Origin: an uncultured Porphyromonas sp.
GTDB taxonomy: Bacteria; Bacteroidota; Bacteroidia; Bacteroidales; Porphyromonadaceae
Direction: 5' to 3'
DNA length: 5,887 nucleotides
Assembly (NCBI GenBank): GCA_900554935.1
Contig: USJF01000087.1
Span: 1 to 5,887 of the forward strand
Part shown: piece after piece, positions 1-5,887 of the stretch
How positions within the stretch are numbered: position 1 is the first letter of the stretch
Layout of the letters: the number at the start of each line of letters is the position of its first letter
Made by a program: the position numbers and the translations under genes
Notes under the pieces: model-generated
Told to the model about the DNA's origin: nothing
Databases searched by the model: none
Seen by the model: the letters and a program-made list of their open reading frames with translations, nothing else

Positions 1-2
1 TG

Positions 3-1886
3 ACTGGTTCGGGCAAGACTTTTACCATCGCCAATGTGATCCAAAACCTCGGTATTCCTACACTGGTATTGAGCCACAATAAGACACTTGCAGCACAGTT
101 GTATGGAGAGTTCAAGAGCTTTTTCCCTCACAATGCGGTGGAGTACTTTGTCAGTTATTACGACTACTATCAGCCTGAAGCCTACCTTCCTAGTACAGAT
201 ATGTACATTGAGAAGGATATGTCGATTAATGATGAGATTGAGAAGCTCCGGCTCAAGACTACCGCTTCGCTACTCTCGGGGCGTAAGGATGTGATTGTGG
301 TAGCGAGTGTGAGTTGTATCTACGGTATGGCCAATCCTCGTGACTACGCATCGCAGCGAATTGATATCAAAGTAGGGGAGGAGATATCGAGGGATGACTT
401 CCTCAGGCAGTTGGTCAATGCTCATTATATCCATGATCGGGCGGAGTTTAGGCCTGGTACCTTCCGCAACCAAGGTGATACGCTAGATATATTCCCTGCG
501 GTAGAGGGATATGAAGGGATGGCCTATCGGATAGAGTTTTGGGGTGATGAGGTGGAGCGAATCAGCTGCGTAGACCCTAAGGATATGCATGAGCTCTCGG
601 TACTTGATGCGGTGCAAATCTACCCTGCCAATCTATTTGTCACCACTAAGGAGCAGACGGAGCATGCGATAGAGATGATTCGTGCCGACCTGGAGCTACA
701 GGTGGAGTTTTTTCATAAGCAAGGACGGTCGGAGGAGGCAACTCGCCTCTATGAGCGGGTGACCAATGATATCACGATGCTGGAGGAGCTTGGTTATTGC
801 AATGGCATTGAAAATTACTCCCGCTACTTCGATGGGCGGTCGGCTGGAGAGCGCCCCTACTGCCTGCTCGACTACTTTCCTGATGACTTTCTGCTGGTGA
901 TTGATGAGAGCCACGTCACTATCCCTCAGGTGAGAGGTATGTATGCTGGCGACCGCTTTCGTAAGACCAATCTTGTGGACTACGGCTTTAGGTTACCCGC
1001 TGCTATTGATAACCGTCCTTTGACCTTTGAAGAGTTCCAAAAGCTTACCCATCGCACCATCTATGTCAGTGCCACACCAGCAGAGTTTGAGTTGGAGGAG
1101 TGTGGAGGCACCATTGTGGAGCAAATCATTCGCCCCACTGGGCTTCCAGATCCAATCATTGAGGTGCGGCCCGAGGAACATCAGATAGATGACTTGGTGC
1201 ATGAGATACATCTCCGGATAGAGCGTGATGAGCGGACACTCGTCACCACTCTGACCAAGCGTATGGCGGAGGAGCTATCGGAGCATCTTGCGGAGATGGG
1301 CATTCGGACGGAGTATATCCATAGTGAGGTGGTGACGATCCGTAGGGTGGAGATTATGGAGGGGCTTCGTCGGGGCGACTTTGATGTCTTGGTAGGTGTC
1401 AATCTACTTCGTGAGGGTTTGGACTTGCCTGAGGTCTCGTTGGTAGCTATTTTAGATGCCGATAAGGAGGGCTTTCTGCGTAACCATCGTTCGCTTACTC
1501 AGACTGCTGGACGTGCGGCTCGCAATGTCCATGGCATGGTGATTATGTACGCTAATAAGGTGACCCCGAGTATGCAACTCACGATTGACGAGACCAATCG
1601 CAGGCGGCAGAAGCAATTGGCTTTCAATAAGGAGCATGGTATTGTGCCGAAGCAGATAGTTAAGAAGAGTGCCTCTATCCTTGATCTCACTGGTCCAAGC
1701 CGTGGCGTGATAGAGAGCAAAGCCACTAAGGAGTACCGTCTTCAGAGCGAACAGCAGAAGGTGGCGGAGCGGAGCTTTGACTATCTCTCCAAGGAGACTT
1801 TGGAGGAGCGAATTTCCGCTACTCGCCGTGCAATGGAAGAGGCGGCTCGGGTACTGGACTTTGTTTCTGCTGCTCAGTATAGATGA
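3..1886 (+). CDS. uvrB: UvrB, excinuclease ABC subunit B (5' partial, C-terminus frameshifted)
   Basis: UvrB is the DNA-helicase-like damage-verification subunit of the cytoplasmic UvrABC nucleotide excision repair complex; it is loaded by UvrA and recruits UvrC. The reading frame is open from base 3, where the end of Walker A (TGSGKT, 3-20) is visible, so roughly 40 N-terminal residues lie outside the window; the GTG at 36 is not the true start. Visible landmarks are the damage-binding beta-hairpin YYDYYQPEAYLP (156-191), the Walker B/DEAD-type box DESH (903-914), YVSATPAE, the motif IV region YIHSEVVTIRRVEI (1314-1355), LLREGLDLPEVS, and motif VI QTAGRAARN (1500-1526). The UVR domain begins near 1800 (LEERI...) but the frame ends at TGA 1884-1886, immediately after AAQYR, in the middle of that domain. 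The rest continues one frame over to 2016. The catalytic core looks intact. Whether the stop is a real mutation or a sequence error cannot be told here. The identification is secure; promoter and start are not visible. Confidence 0.97.
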   Translation, partial: TGSGKTFTIANVIQNLGIPTLVLSHNKTLAAQLYGEFKSFFPHNAVEYFVSYYDYYQPEAYLPSTDMYIEKDMSINDEIEKLRLKTTASLLSGRKDVIVVASVSCIYGMANPRDYASQRIDIKVGEEISRDDFLRQLVNAHYIHDRAEFRPGTFRNQGDTLDIFPAVEGYEGMAYRIEFWGDEVERISCVDPKDMHELSVLDAVQIYPANLFVTTKEQTEHAIEMIRADLELQVEFFHKQGRSEEATRLYERVTNDITMLEELGYCNGIENYSRYFDGRSAGERPYCLLDYFPDDFLLVIDESHVTIPQVRGMYAGDRFRKTNLVDYGFRLPAAIDNRPLTFEEFQKLTHRTIYVSATPAEFELEECGGTIVEQIIRPTGLPDPIIEVRPEEHQIDDLVHEIHLRIERDERTLVTTLTKRMAEELSEHLAEMGIRTEYIHSEVVTIRRVEIMEGLRRGDFDVLVGVNLLREGLDLPEVSLVAILDADKEGFLRNHRSLTQTAGRAARNVHGMVIMYANKVTPSMQLTIDETNRRRQKQLAFNKEHGIVPKQIVKKSASILDLTGPSRGVIESKATKEYRLQSEQQKVAERSFDYLSKETLEERISATRRAMEEAARVLDFVSAAQYR

Positions 1887-2016
1887 GCTCTTTGAGCTTC
1901 AGGCGATGCTAGGCGATCAGTCGAAAGTCACTGCACAAGAGGCAAAAGCGCAAAAGCGACTTGATGCAGTAGAGCATCAGCGTGCCGCTCATGCCAAAAA
2001 TCGAAGCAAGAAGTAG
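1882..2016 (+). pseudogene. uvrB: Out-of-frame 3' end of uvrB (rest of UVR domain and basic tail)
   Basis: In the +1 frame relative to uvrB, an open stretch of 44 codons followed by TAG (2014-2016) begins with GAT at 1882 and reads DELFELQAMLG. This is the second half of a UVR motif, whose family pattern is AAxxRDEIxxL. Joining the AAQYR of the main frame to this DEL restores an ordinary UvrB ending. A polar, Lys/Arg/Ala-rich tail follows, ending in KNRSKK. The tail has kept an open frame and a protein-like composition, so the frame break is either recent or not real. It is not an independent gene: it has no start codon of its own at the join, and its sequence completes the domain cut upstream. 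Confidence 0.85.
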
Positions 2017-2044
2017 GGGCCTTTGCCCATAGCCTTATTTGGGC
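2017..2044. terminator. Weak GC-rich inverted repeats between convergent uvrB and umuC
   Basis: The 18-base gap between the uvrB tail stop and the umuC stop begins with GGGC (2017-2020), a CTTT loop, and GCCC (2025-2028), a short 4-bp hairpin. An alternative pairing joins GCCCA (2025-2029) to TGGGC (2040-2044), running into the end of umuC. The location between two converging 3' ends suits a shared bidirectional terminator. However, the stems are only 4-5 bp and no long T-run follows on either strand, so the assignment is tentative. Confidence 0.3.
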
Positions 2045-3288
2045 TGAATCTTAAGGATGTCCGAGAGCTCTGTAGTGTAGTTGGGACTCACGTGATTGCG
2101 AGTCACTACATCGTCTAGTGCCTTCGGATTGCGGGCTGCGATATAGAGCGCACGGTCGCCATACTTATCTTTGAGTTCCTTGGCAAGGGCAGTGAGTCGT
2201 TTTAATTCGGCTTGTCCTTCTACCTCAAAAGGCAATACCTCGCCTTCGTATACCAATTGCGAGAAGAGTAGCCCTGCTTTCTTGTAATTAAATCCTGGGC
2301 GAAAAGCTTTCTTAAAGAGACGATAGAGGATCGGTGTCAACTCTGTGAGATTGTTGGACGGAAGTGTAAGGTAGGCCTCTACGTACTCGTGGCGCTGTTG
2401 GTCATTGATCCTATAGGCATTGGTGTGTAGCACCAGTGCTACCTTAAGCGCTGCTAGCTTATTCTCCCTTAGCTTTTCACAGCAGCACTCTCCAAACTCT
2501 AGTATGATGCTAAAGAGTTGATGTTCGTCGGTCACCAACGTGCCAAATGAGCGTGAGCGTGTGATGCTCTTTGCCTGATCATTCTTCGCAAAAGGGATGC
2601 GTGGCTGACCTTTTAGCTCGAGGTAGGTGTCTAGCCCTGTGACGGTAAAGGATTGCTGCACCCAGTTGGGATCTTTCCGTACAAATTGATACCCATTATA
2701 GACTCCGTAACGATTGAGGCGTGCCGAAATACGCCGGCCAATGCCCCATATATCTCCTACCTCTACCCACTCAAGGGCGGCTCGCCATTTCTGATTATCG
2801 TCGATGGCATAGACCCCTTGTAGAGGTTCGTTTTTCTTGGCAATCCGATTGGCGAGCTTGGCGAGAGTTTTTGTCTTTGATACCCCTACACAAGTTGGGA
2901 TGCCGACTCCTTTTAGGATCTTATGCCGAAGGTCCCGAGCCATCGCCATATAGTCGTCCCGAGGGTCCAATTGCACAAAACACTCATCTATAGAGTAAAT
3001 TTCCTGAGTCCCCACCTGCTCACGCACAATGGCCATCACCCGCCGAGAGAGGTCGGCATAAAGTGTATAATTGGAGCTGCAGACCTCAATGCCGTAGCGC
3101 TTCACCTCCTCTTGGATCTGGAATAGTGGTACGCCCATCGGTATTCCTAGAGCTTTTGCCTCATTGGAGCGAGAGACTACACAGCCGTCGTTATTGGAGA
3201 GCACTACCACTGGTCGACCATTCAGCTGCGGGCGAAATAGTCGCTCGCAACTCACATAGAAGTTGTTGCAGTCAATAAGCCCATACAT
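2035..3288 (-). CDS. umuC: UmuC, Y-family translesion DNA polymerase (Pol V catalytic subunit)
   Basis: This 417-residue protein is the size of UmuC (422 in E. coli) and similar from end to end. It is the polymerase that, with processed UmuD, copies past template lesions. Visible catalytic features are D6 in [12 protein letters not shown], steric-gate-like Y11, and the SIDE motif with D101 and E102; all three acidic positions match E. coli numbering. The palm/fingers region contains the [17 protein letters not shown] block (131-147) and a helix-hairpin-helix-like WGIGRR (181-186). The little-finger region includes [10 protein letters not shown] (241-250), and the C-terminus ends [12 protein letters not shown] as in other UmuC proteins. 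Near residues 350-355, where E. coli has its clamp-binding QLNLF, this protein reads EVLPFE, which lacks the usual glutamine. The start ATG (3288-3286) lies 3 bases after the umuD stop with no Shine-Dalgarno sequence, so translation is probably coupled to umuD. It converges on uvrB. Confidence 0.95.
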   Translation of the reverse strand: MYGLIDCNNFYVSCERLFRPQLNGRPVVVLSNNDGCVVSRSNEAKALGIPMGVPLFQIQEEVKRYGIEVCSSNYTLYADLSRRVMAIVREQVGTQEIYSIDECFVQLDPRDDYMAMARDLRHKILKGVGIPTCVGVSKTKTLAKLANRIAKKNEPLQGVYAIDDNQKWRAALEWVEVGDIWGIGRRISARLNRYGVYNGYQFVRKDPNWVQQSFTVTGLDTYLELKGQPRIPFAKNDQAKSITRSRSFGTLVTDEHQLFSIILEFGECCCEKLRENKLAALKVALVLHTNAYRINDQQRHEYVEAYLTLPSNNLTELTPILYRLFKKAFRPGFNYKKAGLLFSQLVYEGEVLPFEVEGQAELKRLTALAKELKDKYGDRALYIAARNPKALDDVVTRNHVSPNYTTELSDILKIQPK

Positions 3289-3291
3289 AGG

Positions 3292-3753
3292 CTAGCGGTG
3301 GCGATTTCGTGGATTGGGTTGATGGATCACATAAGTAACCACGCCCCAAAGTGTGAAGTGGTCCTCTGGCTCTACCTTCATCCGAGGATACTTTGGATTG
3401 GCCGAGACGAGGTAGAGCTCTCCGTCGTCCGTTTTCTCTACATACTTGATATTAAATTCTCCATTGATAAAGCAGACCGCCACATCATTGTGATTGAATT
3501 CGAGTGAGCGATCTACGATAATAATGTCTCCCTCATAGATATCGGCATCAATCATCGAGTCTCCCACCACACGCGCCAAGAAAGTGGTGTTGGGGTGCTT
3601 AATCAGCTCGGAAGTAAGGTCGATCGCCTCGAGATTATGATCTTCTGCTGGTGAGGGAAAGCCGGCAAATAACCCATCATCAAGGTAGGGAACTTCTAGG
3701 TAGCTTCCCTCTCTCACTGCATAGAAGTCCAGTGGTTTTATCTCCTTTTTCAT
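3292..3753 (-). CDS. umuD: UmuD, RecA-activated self-cleaving S24 protein (Pol V accessory subunit)
   Basis: The protein has 153 residues (139 in E. coli UmuD) and is the LexA/UmuD S24 fold without any DNA-binding domain, which separates it from LexA and phage repressors. The probable cleavage site is A30-G31 in FAGFPSPAED, aligned with CGFPSPAAD of E. coli UmuD. The catalytic dyad is S66 in VGDSMIDA and K103 in NGEFNIKYVEK; the spacing of 37 residues equals that of E. coli S60/K97. RecA-stimulated self-cleavage would convert it to the form that activates UmuC, encoded 3 bases downstream. Its ATG (3753-3751) overlaps the flippase stop as ATGA, so it is probably translated by coupling. A GGAG directly abuts the ATG, too close for a normal Shine-Dalgarno. 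No SOS operator can precede it except inside the flippase gene. All key residues are present, so it should be active. Confidence 0.94.
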   Translation of the reverse strand: MKKEIKPLDFYAVREGSYLEVPYLDDGLFAGFPSPAEDHNLEAIDLTSELIKHPNTTFLARVVGDSMIDADIYEGDIIIVDRSLEFNHNDVAVCFINGEFNIKYVEKTDDGELYLVSANPKYPRMKVEPEDHFTLWGVVTYVIHQPNPRNRHR

Positions 3754-3761
3754 CTCCTTTT
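3740..3761 (-). repeat. Tandem purine-rich 10-bp repeat over the flippase stop and umuD start
   Basis: On the minus strand AAAAGGAGAT occurs at 3761-3752 and again at 3749-3740, a 12-base period. The first copy carries the last flippase codons and the umuD ATG; the second encodes the first UmuD residues KKEI. The first GGAG touches the ATG and the second lies inside the gene, so neither is spaced as a standard ribosome-binding site. It may be a slippage duplication or simply a lysine-rich N-terminus. Confidence 0.5.
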
Positions 3762-5237
3762 AAGTCGTGCTAAAGCTCCCCTCAATTCGGGTGCGAAGAA
3801 GTAGATAGAGATGACCACGAATAGTAGCAGTAGTCCAGATCTGATAGCTAGTTTTAGGAAGAGGCTACTAGGATCTATCGCCATTCCCCCGTAGTAAAAG
3901 GTGGCAGCCAAAGCGATGATCAGTAGATTCTTGCCTGTGTCGTAGGGAATCGGATATAGCTTTCGCCCTAGGACGTAGGAGCAAAGCAACATCACCCCAT
4001 TGCAGGCAAAGGCACTCCACGCTGCCGCAACAATCCCAAATCGTGGTACGCCCCAGTAGATCACCGCCAGCGTCACCAGCAGACCAATGACCGAAAAGGT
4101 CGCACCATAGTGTGTGCGGTCGCTTACCTTGTACCACACCGATAGATTGTAGTAGATGCCGAAGAGGATCTCACTTGCCATCACGATCGGTACTACTACC
4201 AATCCGCTATAATAGTCAGGTGCCACAATGTGCTTGAATATATCTATCCCATACATCACCGTCAGGAAGATCAGCAAGGCAAAGAAGATAAAGTAGTTCA
4301 TCGCCACACGATAAGCATCATTGCCATCAGTCGCCTTCATCTTCGAAAAGACAAAAGGGTCGTAGGCAAACCTAAAGGCCTGAATAAACATCACCATCAC
4401 CACCGCGATCTTCAGGTTCCCCCCATAGATACCCAGCTGAGCCATCCCCTCTGCGCGGTCGGCATAGAGACCAGGAATCAGTATCTGCCCCGCCATTTTA
4501 TTGAAGATACCTGCCAAGCCGAGCAATACCAGAGGTAGACAGTAGAGCAACAAAGGTTTTACTAATGCCCTATCAAAGCCCCTCAAGGCCGGCTTGATGA
4601 TAGGCAACATCAATAGAAACTCAATCATAGAGGCGAGGAGATTGGAGATAAATATATAGCCCACACCATACCCCTCGCGGAATAGCCAGCTAGGTAGCGA
4701 TACTCCCTTCGATACCAAATAGGGACAAAGGAGGAGAAAGAAAAGATTAAAGGCAATGTTGAGGAAGATGAAGAGGAACTTGAAGAAAGCAAACCTCCAA
4801 GGCCGGCGCTCGTGCCTCAGATAAGCAAAAGGTATTGACATCACTGCGTCCAACGCCACTACCACCACAAAGATAGCAATGTACTCAGGGTGAGACATAT
4901 AGCCCAGCCCCTCCGCTATCATACCAGAGAAGAGAAGCCCCACCAATAAGAAGAGTGCTACCGATATCCCCACCACCTTGAAGGTCGTGGCATAGACACG
5001 CTTCGGCTCTTCACTCGTATTGATAAACCTAAATAGCCCCGTCTCCATCCCTAGCGTCAGTATCACCAATATGATACTCACCCAAGCATAGAGATTGGTC
5101 ACAATTCCATACTCCGCACTATCGGCCAGTACTCTGATATAAAATGGAGCCAGCAACCAGTTGAGGAACTTACTGATGATATTGGTAGCACCATATATGA
5201 CCGTATCCTTCGCCAACGCCTTTATCCCTGCACTCAT
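3750..5237 (-). CDS. Wzx/MATE-like polysaccharide (oligosaccharide-lipid) flippase, inner membrane
   Basis: This 495-residue, strongly hydrophobic protein has about 14 predicted membrane segments, near residues 12-34, 45-67, 84-106, 117-139, 150-172, 193-215, 226-246, 275-300, 313-333, 345-368, 380-398, 404-424, 436-455 and 463-482 (estimated by eye). The N-terminus (KDTVIYGATNIISKFLNWLL, then YGIVTNLYAWVSIILVIL) is typical of the RfbX/polysaccharide biosynthesis branch of the MOP superfamily, which flips undecaprenyl-linked glycans across the inner membrane. Positive charges cluster in short loops and at the C-terminal LKRR. No glycosyltransferase or ligase lies alongside, so the substrate cannot be inferred. 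It starts 12 bases after the ruvB stop with only a weak GTGAG before the ATG, and its TGA overlaps the umuD start. From memory, a flippase directly after ruvB recurs in Bacteroidales. Family assignment is strong; the exact substrate is unknown. Confidence 0.9.
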   Translation of the reverse strand: MSAGIKALAKDTVIYGATNIISKFLNWLLAPFYIRVLADSAEYGIVTNLYAWVSIILVILTLGMETGLFRFINTSEEPKRVYATTFKVVGISVALFLLVGLLFSGMIAEGLGYMSHPEYIAIFVVVVALDAVMSIPFAYLRHERRPWRFAFFKFLFIFLNIAFNLFFLLLCPYLVSKGVSLPSWLFREGYGVGYIFISNLLASMIEFLLMLPIIKPALRGFDRALVKPLLLYCLPLVLLGLAGIFNKMAGQILIPGLYADRAEGMAQLGIYGGNLKIAVVMVMFIQAFRFAYDPFVFSKMKATDGNDAYRVAMNYFIFFALLIFLTVMYGIDIFKHIVAPDYYSGLVVVPIVMASEILFGIYYNLSVWYKVSDRTHYGATFSVIGLLVTLAVIYWGVPRFGIVAAAWSAFACNGVMLLCSYVLGRKLYPIPYDTGKNLLIIALAATFYYGGMAIDPSSLFLKLAIRSGLLLLFVVISIYFFAPELRGALARLKRR

Positions 5238-5249
5238 CTCACTACGATT

Positions 5250-5887
5250 TTAGAAGTCCTCGAAAAGGCTTTTAGGGTTGTGTGGTCGCCACTCCTTGCC
5301 CAGGTGTTCATACGCCAGGCGAGTCACCTCACGCCCACGAGGCGTACGCTTCATAAAGCCCTCCTTGATAAGGAAAGGCTCATAGACATCCTCCACCGTA
5401 CCAGGGTCTTCCCCAATCGCCGTAGCAATAGTACCCACCCCTACAGGACCGCCGTCAAACTTATCAATAATCACGCCCAATATCTTGTGGTCTATCTGAT
5501 CCAATCCATGCCTATCTATATTGAGTGCCTCCAGTGCGTAAGTAGCAATCTTGTGATGAATTCTACCCGAGCCCTTCACCTGTGCAAAGTCACGCACCCG
5601 ACGGAGTAGGGCATTGGCAATACGAGGGGTACAACGACTCCTCTGTGCGATCTCCAAGGCTGCTTCGTCATCACAAGCGATGCCCAGGATTTCGGCACTT
5701 CGCTTCACAATTCCCCTCAGCGTCTCCGTATCGTAGTACTCGAGGTGCATATTGATCCCAAAGCGAGCCCTTAGAGGCGCCGTCAGTAGTCCACTGCGAG
5801 TGGTCGCTCCAATAAGAGTAAAGGGATTGAGGTCTATCTGAATACTCCTTGCTCCTGGCCCCTTATCTATCATAATATCTATCCGGT
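5250..5887 (-). CDS. ruvB: RuvB, Holliday junction branch migration ATPase (5' partial)
   Basis: RuvB forms hexameric rings that, with RuvA, pump DNA through Holliday junctions during recombination and fork repair in the cytoplasm. About 211 C-terminal residues are visible. The frame stays open to the right edge (RIDI precedes the Met at 5873), so that Met is internal and roughly 130 residues, including Walker A and Walker B, lie outside. Visible landmarks are [11 protein letters not shown], the sensor 1 region [10 protein letters not shown] (5819-5790), the arginine-finger segment APLRARFG (5780-5757), the small AAA+ lid domain with sensor 2 region [17 protein letters not shown], and the winged-helix DNA-binding domain [10 protein letters not shown] to [21 protein letters not shown]. 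The C-terminus [14 protein letters not shown] is a normal ending. It is the first gene visible in the minus-strand cluster, so the operon promoter would lie beyond the window. ruvA is not adjacent on the downstream side. Confidence 0.97.
   Translation of the reverse strand, partial: RIDIMIDKGPGARSIQIDLNPFTLIGATTRSGLLTAPLRARFGINMHLEYYDTETLRGIVKRSAEILGIACDDEAALEIAQRSRCTPRIANALLRRVRDFAQVKGSGRIHHKIATYALEALNIDRHGLDQIDHKILGVIIDKFDGGPVGVGTIATAIGEDPGTVEDVYEPFLIKEGFMKRTPRGREVTRLAYEHLGKEWRPHNPKSLFEDF

Noticed and set aside
1878..1890. prfB-like programmed +1 frameshift at AGA TGA
   Set aside because: The slip from AGA to GAT would pair poorly with the arginine tRNA, there is no visible upstream Shine-Dalgarno-like stimulator, and any +1 product would lose a conserved R or D of the UVR motif.
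3292..3753. S24 protein as LexA or a phage repressor
   Set aside because: There is no N-terminal helix-turn-helix; the length, FAGFPSPAED cleavage region and adjacent umuC fit UmuD.
4367..4374. TAGGTTTG on the minus strand, resembling a Bacteroidetes -7 box upstream of umuDC
   Set aside because: There is no TTTG at the expected -33 spacing, and it lies in the flippase coding sequence more than 600 bases from umuD; a chance match is likely.
4230..4538. Plus-strand 102-codon open frame with a run of histidines
   Set aside because: It lies wholly inside the flippase gene on the opposite strand; the histidines reflect complementary codons of a hydrophobic membrane segment.
5280..5609. Plus-strand 109-codon open frame
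   Set aside because: It is antisense to the conserved ruvB coding sequence, and its translation shows no recognisable domain or protein-like pattern.
1..5887. A novel defence, mobile or RNA-based system
   Set aside because: All sequence is accounted for by five conserved genes and tiny gaps; no transposase, integrase, attachment repeat, tRNA or spaced repeat array was seen.

Overview
The window looks like a chromosomal segment from a Bacteroidales bacterium, probably Porphyromonas or a close relative. The evidence is the wording of the conserved proteins (for example UvrB with QTAGRAARN and the UmuC N-terminus [15 protein letters not shown]), the moderate base composition, and tightly packed genes with few Shine-Dalgarno sequences. 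The genus is inferred from recalled family resemblance; no search was run.

Layout: on the + strand, uvrB (nucleotide excision repair) enters from the left edge without its N-terminus. It stops early at 1884-1886 because of a reading-frame break inside its C-terminal UVR (UvrC-binding) domain. The lost tail continues in the +1 frame to 2016. After a gap of 18 bases, a compact minus-strand cluster converges on it. In transcription order, right to left, the cluster is: ruvB (Holliday-junction branch migration ATPase, N-terminus beyond the right edge), a roughly 14-helix Wzx/MATE-like polysaccharide flippase, umuD (self-cleaving S24 protein) and umuC (Y-family translesion polymerase). Gaps within the cluster are 12 bases, a 4-base ATGA overlap and 3 bases, so the four genes are probably one transcript. 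No stretch over 300 bases lacks a gene.

Function: four of the five genes serve DNA repair or damage tolerance: UvrB in lesion recognition, RuvB in recombination, and UmuD plus UmuC as DNA polymerase V. The envelope flippase between ruvB and umuD is the odd member; its place is probably historical rather than functional. UmuD keeps its Ser/Lys dyad and Ala-Gly cleavage site, and UmuC keeps its acidic residues and tyrosine steric gate, so both look active. The points most worth checking are the uvrB frame break, the lack of any private promoter space for umuDC, and a degenerate clamp-binding motif in UmuC. I see no undescribed system, mobile element, RNA gene or CRISPR array.
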